From NCBI RefSeq assembly GCF_949628215.1, contig NC_134277.1, positions 106,781,463-106,845,462 on the forward strand: 64,000 nt of DNA. The letters run 5' to 3'. The stretch is from Phalacrocorax aristotelis (taxonomy: Eukaryota; Chordata; Aves; Suliformes; Phalacrocoracidae). The notes beneath the pieces were generated by a model. That model was not told the DNA's origin, searched no databases, and was given only the letters and a program-made list of their open reading frames with translations. Shown piece by piece: positions 25,849 to 35,890 of the stretch; the first letter of the stretch is position 1, and the number at the start of each line of letters is the position of its first letter. The position numbers and the translations under genes were made by a program.

Positions 25849-25854
25849 CACGTG
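25849..25854. promoter_or_regulatory. E-box CACGTG in LTR promoter
   Basis: CACGTG followed by AC, a USF/MYC-type site. It is upstream of and close to the position where the CRE sits in the copy at 19859, and 18 bp after a CCAAT box. Functional relevance is inferred. Confidence 0.4.
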
Positions 25855-26120
25855 ACACCATGGCCAGTACATGAAGGGGGGGCAGGTTGCGGCTCGGGGG
25901 CGGCGCGGCGTCGGGTCGGCGGGCGGCTGTGGTGTGTGTGGTTTGTTTTGGTGGTTCGTTCCCCTCCCCCCTTCCCTTCCACACCCCTTCCCCCCCCCAC
26001 CCCCAGGTTCTGTGCCTCTCATTGTTCTCCTTTCCATTGCATTTTTCTTGTTTGTTTGTTTTTTTTTTTAATTATTAAACTGTTCTTACCCCAACCCACG
26101 AGCTTTACCCTTCTGATTCT

Positions 26121-26144
26121 CTCCCCCACCTACTGGTGGGGGAG
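26121..26144 (+). other. Conserved hairpin near LTR 3' end
   Basis: CTCCCCCACC (26121-26130) pairs fully with GGTGGGGGAG (26135-26144) around the loop TACT. It lies about 45 bp downstream of ATTAAA. The copy at 19859 keeps the same stem with paired changes on both arms. Confidence 0.75.
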
Positions 26145-26190
26145 TGAGCGAGCGACTGTGTGGGGCTGAGCTGCTGGCTAAACCACGACA

Positions 26191-27747
26191 ATATGAGATT
26201 AAATTATTCTATGCATAATAAAATATTACTTTCATCATGAAGAGAGAGGTAGAAGGAATTTTTTAATGCTAAGAGAAAGTAAATCCAAATATTCAGGGTT
26301 TTTTAAATAACTTTATGGATAATTCAATGAATTGAAGTCAAATAATGAAGTATTTCGTAGCTGCAGAGAAAGCTGAAAAGGAGTCAGTATATGACAAATA
26401 AGAGTATTTAACACTTTATATAGAATATTTCCCAAAAGAACTGCAGTTCCATCTGATAGGGCTTTTTTTCCTAGGTTATATATTCAGGAATTACAGGAGA
26501 AAATAAAGTTTTCTTTTAGTTTTTTCTTTTGCATATTTGATACCTTTAAGTGCATTAGTTGCAAAAAATAAAAACTTGACTGAATCTCCAACTGGACCTT
26601 GATCATATCAAACTTATATAAGAGGTCATAATTCTGCGATATTTCATGTAGAAATCAAAAGAAATAACTAATAATCACTATTGCCTGGACTCAGACTGAA
26701 AAGGTTTTGGGGGTTTCTCATCAAACATTATCAGCTCTTAAATACCATTAAAGTACTTAAGAACATATTATTTTAATTACAAAATATTGGTCCTATAACA
26801 AAAAAGAGCAATTCTAGATTGAAATAGACAAAGATTTTAGAACACACTGTAAGCACTGACACAAGACATTAATGTATTGAGAAAAATGTTACGGCTACTT
26901 ACACATAAAGATTTTCAAGTATTGTAAAGCCACAATAAGGACTAAACTGAGTCCAAATAAAGCTGAAAGCAAAAAATTCCCTACAGCAATTTTGCATTGG
27001 CCATGAATCTAGAACACAAATACTTCTTTTCTCTTTTGTTGAACTTTGAGGAAATCACACATGATGATTTAGGACTCATATTGTGTCTGTCTCTTGAAGT
27101 ATCTATCTGGATTGTTGTTTAAAAAAAGTTTTGCTTAACTGCTCATATTTTTTAAAGAGTAAGCAATGTTTTCCTTACACTGCAGTTCTTTGTGTTTTCT
27201 TGGTCATGTTCCAAACCCCGATAGGCCATAGTTTTTTTTGATATGCCAGCTGGATCCAAGTTATTAAGTTTTACAAAATATAGACTTGGCAACTCTTTAT
27301 TCACTGTGAATGACAACATAAAAAAGTAACTAAGCTTCTTCAATGATCATTTGCATTTTCTGTACACATATTAATAAAGGTAAAATCCGACTAATAAATT
27401 ATTATTTCCATGAGGAATAACTTTATGGACTTTGTCAATTCAAAACTTTAACTACACAATACTGAGTCAAAAATCTATTGTGTGGCTAGTTTACTAGTAT
27501 TGATTTGGGCTTGTGATATGTTCTTACTCTATTATACCTCTACTATATGTTATTTACAGTAACGTCTACGTTCTGCTGCTTTCTGCATCCATGAATCTCA
27601 TTTTATTCCCTGACTTCTCACTGGTTTCAAAGGTTAAAATAGGCTTTTCACACTGAGTTGAGACTTTTTATATGTTTCTGGAGGAGAATTTACTCCTGCT
27701 GTGTCAATCTGTAAGAAAGACAGAGTATGACTGCTTTAAAAAAAGTT
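26191..27747. other. Unique AT-rich DNA, no gene seen
   Basis: No exon, RNA gene or named repeat recognised. The first five bases are the target duplication of the LTR before it. Confidence 0.55.
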
Positions 27748-28313
27748 TCTAAATTTCTTCATAGAAGCTAGTATGGGGCTGTGTTTTGTATTTTTGCTGA
27801 AAACAGTGTTGATAACACAGGGATGTTGTAGTTATTGCTGAGCAGGGCTTGCACAAAGTCAAGGCCTTTTCTGCCTCTCACCCCACCCCACCAGTGAGTG
27901 GGCTGGGGGTGCACAAGAAGCTGGGAGGGGACACAGTTGGGACATCTGACCCCAACTGACCAAGGGAATATCCCACAGCATATGATGTCATGCTCAGCCC
28001 ATAAAGCTGCGGGAAGGAGGGCACGTTTGGAGTGATGGCGTTTGTCTTCCCAAGTAACTGTTACATGTAATGGAGCCCTGCTTTCCTGGAATGGCTGAAC
28101 CCCTGCCTGCCCATGTGAAGCAGTGAACAAAATCCTTGTTTTGTTTTGCTTGTGTGCACGGCTTTTGCTTTACCTAATAAACTGTCTTTATCTTAACCCC
28201 TGAGTTTTCTCACTTTTACTCTTCTGATTCTCTCCCCCATCTCACCGCGGGGTTGGGGGGTCAGTGAATGAGCTGTGTGGTGCTTAGTTGCCAGCTGGGG
28301 TTAAAGCACAACA
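27748..28313 (+). mobile_element. Solo LTR with eroded 5' end, ERVL-like
   Basis: Homology to the LTR family starts near AAATTTCTTCATAG (27751-27764). The usual TGTCCTGG start is unrecognisable, replaced by an A-rich stretch, so it is truncated or heavily mutated. It then follows the pattern of the 4789 and 49284 copies: a block around TGATAACACAGGGATG, CRE remnant TGATGTCA (27983-27990), CCATAAAG in place of TATA (about 27999), AATAAA (28176-28181), a CCCCCA/TGGGGG stem near 28231-28259, and the end AAAGCACAACA at 28313. No target duplication can be found. The 120-codon minus-strand frame across it is not a gene. Confidence 0.82.
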
Positions 28314-31225
28314 CGGAAACACTCACCTATGTGGCCCAGGTGTGTGGGAACTGTACTCTACCTGTACTTCTGTGAGACTTAACTGTGAGTTTAACTATCT
28401 GGAATGATGAGGCTTTCTTAAAAGTGATCCTAAATAGCTAACAAAAGCATGCTACTCAGAATTCATCAAAACATGTCTGGGATTTAAAAATTCATAGTTC
28501 TCATAGATACAAAAAATTTCATTTCATAGCATATTATAATATTTCCATCAGCCCATATCACATTAATATTCTGCAGATGTTAAACACCTCACTTACTTTC
28601 TCACAGGTTTCATAGGTCCTGTCTGTACAAATAAATAAACCAGGGTCAAGTTTGAGATTGTACCACAATTATGGTCTGTAGTTGTGTCATAGTTATAGTC
28701 TGTTATGACTGCATGCTCAGTCATTGGCATGGGCTTTCATACATCTCTGGCCAACGTCAGGTGGCATTCTGCCATGTGCTGCCCAAACAGAGTTTGACAC
28801 AAAGGACCATTCCACACAAGCAATTTTGACTTCCTGTGAGAGAAAAGAGAGTACAGGCATAGGAATGTGACCTAGGCTATGTCATTTTGATCTCAGAGTC
28901 AGTGAACAGTTCTTGACATCTTTTATTGATCACCACACTCAGCCCCAGGGAGCAACAAATTATCTCCATCCTTGAAAAGGAGAAATGTGTTGGCTCCTCA
29001 AATGCTAATAAAGCCTTTCTGTCAAATTTCTAACTGAGTAGTGAAAATATATAATGCATGGTTTCATAGATGCTTTGCAACCAGTATAAGAAGTTCCCGC
29101 CTCAATGCCATGTCCTACTTTTAACACAACTGTTGGTAGCTACATTGTACAGACCTAGCAACTAAAAAATGAAATGTGATCATAGCTACAAAAATGCTAT
29201 CATGTAAAGATAATTTAGGGAAAAAAAGAGTTTTTCTGGGGATTTTTATAAAGCTCTAGAGCTTGGGAAAGATACATGAATCAGGTTGCAGTTCTCAAAC
29301 ATATAAAGTGAATGTATTATTGTAGAAGGAGGAGGATGACTGGATGAAAAGGATAATGTCTGAATAAATACAAGTGTGAAAATTAATTTAGATTTTGAAT
29401 TGAACAGTGACACTGATGTCAAAAAGGGAGGTTATGTATTTGTATTAATGATGTTTTAAGATGTTATGCAATAATCTAATTTATTCCATTGTGATAAATT
29501 TCTGTTTGCTAATTAAGAAAGGAACACTGTGCCAAAAAGCAGACTAATTCCTCATTTAAGGTGAAGATGATATGAATAATTACCAGACTTGGTGAGAAAA
29601 GGGGAATTCTATTTTATTAAAAATTGTAAGTTTAGAAAGAAATTTCTTTTCTGGGGAATGGAGGAACAGAAGGTGTCATGAGAAAAGCCCATGGTGAGAA
29701 TATAGCTCATGACCTGCTGCTTATGGCTGTCATCTACTTTGTGGATGGCTGAGGTCCAGCCTTTATTATGTGCGAAACATGCAGAACATTTCAATGAAGA
29801 AGCACATGTTGAACAACTCCCAGAGAGCACCGTTTTAGCTGTTGTTCTCACTTAGAGATCAATTGTCCTGCTGTTGTCTAAGATGTCAGTTTGCCATTGA
29901 GCAAGATAGAGTTGATGGTACTTTACACCTGTAGAATGAAGGCACAGAAGATAAAATCATTTAGGCAACTTTCTTCTATAGTCAGCCCTAAACTGTTGTT
30001 AGAGGGATGAAGTTCAGCCCCCTTGTTCTTCCTGTCACCTATAAACATATTTGAACAATATATATTCATTTATATGTGTTCAAATACATATTTGAATTAT
30101 ATGTATTTGAATGCTATGACAACATTTGTCAACAGAGAGACTAAATGTTGCAGAGCTAGTTAAGTCTGAGTCTGTGCTGGCTAGGGTTATCTCAAAATGT
30201 AGATACACCATAATATATAGGTCATCAACCTTGTCCTCTTTAACACTTCAGAAAAGTCTCTGCAATCTCATGAAGTCCATTCTCCCACTAGGAAAGACAG
30301 CAAACCTCTTCTGCCTCTGTGAAATAGAAAGATTTCTCCAGAGTTCACCCCACAGCCAGGGCGCAGGTTGGATAAACAACACACTGTTTATCTTGCCAGC
30401 ACTGCTCGACTCGGTGTCAACAACTGCAGGCTGAGCTGGCGGTGGCAGAGCCAATTGTTTGCTGGGTCTGATGATTAATCCTCATCTAAGATTCAGGAGC
30501 GTTTCAAACATCTCAGAAAACTTTTTCATGCAGTCTACAAACACAGACAAACAATTTACTTATATCCCAAAGGATGCAGAATTTCAGTCACTGTTATCAC
30601 AGGGTCCTTTTAAGTAACAGGCCTATAATACAACACTTACCCCTTACTTGGATATCATTTGCTATTATCATTATTTCTACAAGTTTAGATAAAATATTTC
30701 TTAAATACCCTGGAGAATATATATATTGGAACAGCATGATAGATGCTTGCATTATATTATTATGGCTGGAACACACTGTTACAACATGCAGCCCATTGAT
30801 GGATAATGGCAGTCATTTAATCACTTCCTATCATTCCTAATACATCAGGCTAAGTTCACACATTAGACTCCAGAAGATCTTGTATTCCACATTTCTATAC
30901 CAGTTTTAATAATACTTACATGTCAATTTAAATAATTTTCAAATTTAATGAAATATATCTTGGCCTCACAAGAAAGGATAGGGACATTGTTCTAGTTCTG
31001 AAGATAAATCTTTCGTAGTTAATTTATGGACTTATGCTATGGGGCTGCCATTGTTTGGTGGCCTATGTAGTTGTTTTCTTCTACATTCAGTGAGTTTCTC
31101 TGTCCTCCTAGGCTTTGTTTAGTAAGATAAAACAAGTTATTCTAGTCAAATTAAAGGTTCTTCATCCCTATACCCATCTTATTAGACTTTAACTGTAACT
31201 GTTCCAATTTGAATTCAATTTTCCT
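28314..31225. other. Unique AT-rich DNA, no gene seen
   Basis: No coding exon recognised. Short open frames (102 codons or fewer, around 29609-29851 and 30126-30454) have no motif. A perfect inverted repeat is at 30079-30111. Confidence 0.5.
30079..30111. repeat. Perfect 13-bp inverted repeat
   Basis: TTCAAATACATAT (30079-30091) and ATATGTATTTGAA (30099-30111) with the 7-base spacer TTGAATT. It is AT-rich and able to form a hairpin or cruciform. Confidence 0.9.
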
Positions 31226-31370
31226 GAACATTGGCAACCAGAACTGTAGACAGCATTCCAGATACACTGTCCTCTAGTGCCTCTCATTACAACTTCCTGT
31301 ACTAACAGTGAAGTGCTTCCAAACCTGCTGATGGCTTCCTTGCCCTTCTTATTTTAGACTGTAAAAGTCA
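31226..31370 (-). mobile_element. Possible ancient CR1/L3-type LINE fragment
   Basis: On the minus strand, the stretch opposite 31226-31270 reads like the widely conserved LINE segment that encodes '[11 protein letters not shown]' (CTGGAATGCTGTCTACAGTTCTGG). It is followed in the same orientation order by weak matches. Divergence is high and no frame is open. Similarity is judged by eye only. Confidence 0.35.
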
Positions 31371-31584
31371 CAAGATTTAGGAGGAACATGATTAGTTTCT
31401 AATTAAACAAATTTGGACTTTGCACTGCTGTAGTTCTTTCCATTTGTATTGCTTAGAGTCACTCAGTTTTTCAGTTCTATTTCATGTCTATATGACAATC
31501 ATAGAATTGTAGAATCGTTAAGGTTGGAAAAGACCCTTAAGATCATCGAGTCCAACCGCTAACCTATCACTGCCAAGTCCGCCA

Positions 31585-34445
31585 CTAAACCATGTCCTCA
31601 AGCACCACATCTACCCTTCTTTCAAATACCTCCAGGGATGGAGACTCCACCACCTCCCTAGGCAGCCTGTTCCAATGTTTGACAACCCTTTCGGTGAAGA
31701 ATTTTTTTCTAATGTCCAACCTGAACTTCCCCTGGCACAGCTTGAGGCCATTTCCTCTTGTCCTATTGCTTGTTACTAGGGAGAAGAGTCCAACCTCCTC
31801 CTCGCTACAACCTCCTTTCAGATAGTTGCAGACAGCAATAAGGTCTCCCCTCTGCCTCCTCTTCTCCAGGCTAAACAACCCCAATTCCCTCAGCCGGTCC
31901 TCATAAGACTTGTGCTCTAGACCCTTCACCAACTTCGTTGCCCTTCTTTGGACATGCTCCGGCATCTCGATGTCCTTCTTGTAGTGAGGGGCCCCAAACT
32001 GAACACATTACTCGAGGTGTGGCCTCACCAGTGTCAAGTACAGGGGCACGATCACTTCCCTCCTCCTGCTGGCCACACTATTCCTGATACAAGCCAGGAT
32101 GCCATGGGTCTTCTTGGCTACCTGAGCACACTGCCAGATCATGTTCAGCCAGCTGTCAAACAACACCCCCAGGTCCTTTTCCTTCAGGCAGCTCTCCAGC
32201 CACTCCTCCCCAAGCCTGTAGTGTTGCATGGGGTTGTTGTGACCCAAGTGCAGGACCCGGCACTTGGCCTTGTTGAATCTCATACAGTTGTCTCCAGCCC
32301 AATGATCCAGCCTGTCCAGGTCCCTCTGTAGGGCCTTCCTGCCCTCCAGCAGATCGACACTTCCACCCAGCTTGGTGTCATCTGCAAACTTACTGAGGGT
32401 GCACTCAATCCCCTCATCCAGATCATCAATTAAGATATTGAACAGGACCGGCCCCTACACTGAGCCCTGGGGAACACCACTTGTGGCTGGCTGCCAACTG
32501 GATTTGACTCCATTCACCACCACTCTCTGGGCCCGGCCGTCCAGCCAGTTTTTAACCCAGCGCAGAGTGCACTTGTCCGAGCCATGAGCAGCCAGCTTCT
32601 CCAGGAGGATGCTGTGTGAGACAGTGTCAAAGGCCTTACTAAAGTCCAAGTAGACAACGTCCACAGCCTTCCCCTCATCCACTAAGTGGGTCACCTTATC
32701 ATAGAAGTTGACCAGGTTAGTGAGGCTCCTAGGACCTCCCTTTCATAAACTCATACTGGGTGAGCCTGATCCCCTGGTTGTCCTGCACGTGCCACGTAAT
32801 GGCATTCAAGATGATCCACTCCATAACCTTTCCCGGCAGCGAGATCAGGCTCACAGGCCTGTAGTTCCCCGGATCCTCCTTCCGACCCTTCTTGTAAAGG
32901 GACGTCACATTCGCTAGTTTCCAGTCATCTGGGACCTCCCCAGTTGACCAGGAATGCTGATAAATGATGGAGAGTGGCTTGGTGATCTCCTCTGCCAGCT
33001 CCCTCAGTATCCTCGGGTGGATCCCATCTGGCCCCATGGACTTGTGAACATCCAGGTGAAGGAGCAGGTCGGTGGCTGCCACCTCTTCAACAACTGGGAC
33101 TTCATTCTGCATACTATCTCCATCTCCCAGCACAGGGGCCTGACAACCCCGAGGGTGACCAGTCTGACTATTAAAGGCTGAGGCAAAGAAAGCATTAAGT
33201 ACCTCAGCCTTCTCCTCATCTTTTGTGGCAAGGTTGCCTCCCACATCCAGCAAAGGAGGGAGATTCTCCCTGGCCCTCCTTTTGTCACTGATATTTTTAT
33301 AAAAACCATTTTGGTTATCTTTAACGGCAGTGGCCAGTTTAAGTTCCAGCTGGGCCTTTGCCTTTCTAATCTTTTCCCTGCATAACCTCACAACATCCTT
33401 GTAGTCCTCCTGAGTCACCTGCCCCTTCTTCCAAAGGTGGCAAGCTTTCCTTTTTTTCTTGAGTTCCAGCCAAAGCTCCCTATTCAGCCAAGCCAGTCTC
33501 CTCCCCCGCCTGCTCGACTTATGGCACATGGGGACGGCCTGCTCCTGCGCCTTTGAGACTTCCTTCTTTAATAACATCCAGCCTTCCTGGACTCCTTTGC
33601 CCTTCAGGACTGCCTCCCAAGGGACTCTGTTAACCAGGCTCCTTAACAATCCAAAGTCTGCCCTTCTAAAGTTCAGGATAGCGGTTTTGCTGACCCCCTT
33701 CCTTACTTCTCCAAGAATTGAAAACTCTATCATGTCATGGTCACTGATCCCAAGACAGCCTCTGACTACCACATCACCCACCAGGCCGCCTCTGTTCGTA
33801 AACAAGCAGGTCCAGTGGGGCACCTCCCCTGTTTGGCTCACTTACCAGCTGCATCAGGAAGTTCTCTCCCACACACTCCAGCAACCTCTGAGACTGCTTT
33901 CTCTCAGCTGTGTTGTATTTCCAGCAGATATCCGGTAAGTTGAAGTCTCCCACAAGAACAAGGGCTGGAGATTGTGAGACTTCAGCCAACTGCTTGTAGA
34001 GTACTTCATCTGTCTCCTCATCCTGGTTGGGTGGTCTGTAACAGACTCCCACCAGGATGTCTGCCTTATTGGCCTTCCCCCTGACCCTTACCCATAAGCA
34101 CTCAACCTTATCATTGCCATCATTGACTTCTAGACAGTCAAAACACTCTCTAACATACAAGGCTACCCCTCCACCTCTCCTTCCTTGCCTGTCCCTTCTA
34201 AAGAGCTTGTAGCCATCCATTGCAGCGCTTCAGTTGTGCGAGTCATCCCACCATGTTTCGGTGATGGCGACCACATCACAGTTTCCCTGGCGTTCAATGG
34301 CTTCCAGCTCCTCCTGTTTATTGCCCACCCTGCGTGCATTGGTGTAAATGCACTTCAGTTGATCTATTGATCTCTTCTCCACCACAGGCATGTCACCCCA
34401 TGGCTCATCCCTAGCAAGCCTGGTTTTATCCCCTTCCCCCTTCAT
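31585..34445 (-). pseudogene. CR1 ORF2 (AP-like endonuclease plus reverse transcriptase), broken
   Basis: The protein nicks target DNA and copies CR1 RNA into it. It starts MKGEGDKTRLARDEPW at 34445. The endonuclease part shows YTNARRVGNKQEELEAI, ETWWDDSH, DRQGRRGGGVALYVRE, VCYRPPNQ, GDFNLPDICW and SDHDMIEF. The RT part shows [58 protein letters not shown] and FADD at 32377-32388. The C-terminal part ends at the normal stop (31585). Breaks: a TGA for a Trp codon near 34230; a +1 base (extra T) near 33800; a small insertion with a stop near 32726; a TAG at 32455-32457 just after GVPQGSV; and a TAA near 32008 replacing a Tyr codon. Long open pieces remain (33841-32729, 370 codons). Plus-strand frames here are antisense shadows. 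Confidence 0.93.
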
Positions 34446-34450
34446 ATCTA
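34443..34450 (-). promoter_or_regulatory. ORF1 stop / ORF2 start junction of CR1
   Basis: Read on the minus strand: TAGATATG. The ORF1 stop TAG (34450-34448) is followed after two bases by the ORF2 ATG (34445-34443). ORF2 is in the +2 frame relative to ORF1. Such close spacing would suit termination-reinitiation for translating ORF2 from a two-cistron RNA. That mechanism is an inference. Confidence 0.6.
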
Positions 34451-35523
34451 GTTTAAAGCCCTCTCAACAAGGCCTGCTAGCTCCTGAGCCAGAATCCTTT
34501 TCTGCCTTTGTGACAGGTGAACCCCGTCTGCCTCCAGCAGGCCTGGTGCCATGTAAACTGCTCCATGATCAAAAAAAACAAAATTCCACTGCTGGCACCA
34601 GCCTCTGAGTCATGTGTTAATGAGGTGGGACTTCCTGTTCCTTTCCATATGTCTCCCAGCTACCAATGGGATGGAGGAAAACACTACCTGTGCTCCTGAT
34701 CCTTCAAGTAATTGCCCCAGTTCTCTAAAGTTCTTTTTGATTGTATTTGAACCTCTCTGAGCTACCTCATCACTGCCGACCTGAACAACCACTAGCGGAT
34801 AATAATCGGATGCTTTTACCAGCCTAGGGAGCTTCCTGGTAATGCCTCTTACTCTTGCCCCAGGGAGGCAGCAGGCTTCCCTATGGGATGGGTCCAGCTG
34901 GCATATCGGGCCCTTTTTCCCCTCAAGCCATCTATGACAATTACCCTTCCTTTTTTCTTACCAGTGGCTGTTGTAATGCGTGGGGCTGACGGGTTCCCTC
35001 TAGCCAACCCCTTGGGTGGATCACTGCCTATGTCTTCATCCTCCTGGCCCTTGGGTTCCAGAGCCTCATACCTATTGTGTAAAGGCAGCTGGGAGAGCAA
35101 AGTCGGCCGGGAGAGGATTCACCTACTGCGCTGAGCAGGGATCTGAATCCATCCTCCTCCATCTTTTGGGTCCCCTCCCTCTGCCTGGCAGCACGAGGGC
35201 AGGGGAGCCACTCCTCCTGATGATTCTATCCAGTGTGCTTCTCTCAGGGATGGTAGGGAGAGGCTCCGCCAGTCTATCTCCCTCTCGCATTCCCTGATAC
35301 TCCTCAGTCTCACAACTTCTTCTTTCAGCTCTGCCACCATGCTGAGCAGATCCTCCGCCTGCTCGCACCTCACGCAGGTTTTGTCCTGGAAGCCCTCCAT
35401 GACTGGAGCAAGGCTCTGTCACTCCCTGCAGCCAGACACCTGGGTGGCTGCATGTTTTAGCGGGAGGTCTGTCTGCCTTGCCACATGCCTCCTGGCGATG
35501 GCTCTTGTCCGAGTGGAGACCAT
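34448..35523 (-). pseudogene. CR1 ORF1 (CxxC/coiled-coil plus SGNH esterase-like domain), broken
   Basis: CR1 ORF1 proteins are thought to bind element RNA; many carry a C-terminal SGNH/GDSL esterase-like domain. The start chosen is the Met at 35523-35521 (MVSTRTRAIARRHVARQTD), which resembles the usual N-terminus; an upstream in-frame Met lies at 35640. Next come a CVRC pair (Cys codons at 35376 and 35367) and a predicted coiled coil (LLSMVAELKEEVVRLRSI). Then follows NRYEALEPKGQ, the esterase part (VVQVGSDEVAQRG, AQVVFSSIPLVAG) and the end (FFDHGAVYMAPGL, DGVHLSQRQKRILAQEL) with TAG at 34450-34448. Breaks: stops near 35419 and 35119, loss of the GDSL block near 34940 with a later frame change, and a TGA near 34610. 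Confidence 0.85.
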
Positions 35524-35890
35524 GGCTAAGTCTTTTCCGGGAAAGGATAGACCACCAGGAGAGCTCGCCAGCTGCCTGCTCGCCCTGCCTGCGCGAAGTG
35601 CCGCGCAAACTGCCACGCCACGCCCTTTCTGCCGCGCCACGCCCTGTTTGCCTGTCCTGTTCGTTGCACTCCTGGTCGCTCGCGCTCCCTAGGGGCATGT
35701 TATGCCCAAGCCCCGTCTGCCTCGCTTGTGAGAGCAGCCGGTTGTTTTTGGCACGAGGGACCCACCAGGCTCTTAATTGGGTTCCCTGGCACAGAAGACC
35801 CCCTTTTCTACCCCAATCTAGTGCCCAGTCGCAGAACTTACCGTTGCTGCTGCTGCATGCCTCACTAACTGAGTGCTGCTTCTGGGATCT
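35524..35890 (-). promoter_or_regulatory. CR1 GC-rich 5' leader (putative internal promoter region)
   Basis: Minus-strand leader upstream of ORF1, clearly GC- and CpG-richer than the flanks. Non-LTR elements carry an internal promoter in this position. No TATA box is apparent. A separate 275-codon frame (35950-35123, minus) passes through the leader and overlaps the ORF1 N-terminal part in another frame. It resembles no known domain. Confidence 0.5.

Larger units (their letters stand above)
25681..26190 (+). mobile_element. GC-rich solo LTR with exact 5-bp target duplication, ERVL-like
   Basis: Complete LTR, TGTGCTGGTTTTGGC to AAACCACGACA, 510 bp. It is flanked on both sides by ATATG (25676-25680 and 26191-26195), an exact 5-bp target duplication. 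Seen inside: a G15 run (25767-25781), a CCAAT box (25826-25830), the E-box CACGTG (25849-25854), a CpG-rich core, a pyrimidine-rich stretch, an ATTAAA polyadenylation signal (26074-26079), and a perfect 10-bp stem with a 4-base loop (26121-26144). Relative to the sister copy at 19859 it lacks a segment just before CTTTCCAG. The open frames here (up to 105 codons, both strands) are by-products of GC-rich sequence; LTRs of this type carry no gene. Confidence 0.93.
31500..35890 (-). mobile_element. Near full-length CR1 LINE with ORF1 and ORF2 remains
   Basis: Minus-strand CR1 of about 4.4 kb, close to the usual full length; most genomic copies are far shorter. The 3' end at 31500 shows ATTCTATG after the CR1 3' UTR (GACTCGATGATCTTAAGGG). 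Reading on the minus strand: a GC-rich 5' leader (about 35890-35524), ORF1 (35523-34448), a 2-base gap, ORF2 (34445-31585) and a short 3' UTR. The 5' boundary is set only by the drop from GC-rich to AT-rich sequence near 35890 and may be off by tens of bases. Several stops and frameshifts make it non-autonomous now. Confidence 0.92.

Noticed and set aside
25716..26169. Overlapping Pro/Gly-rich open frames on both strands, up to 105 codons
   Set aside because: They lie wholly inside a GC-rich solo LTR with defined ends and an exact target duplication; low stop density explains them.
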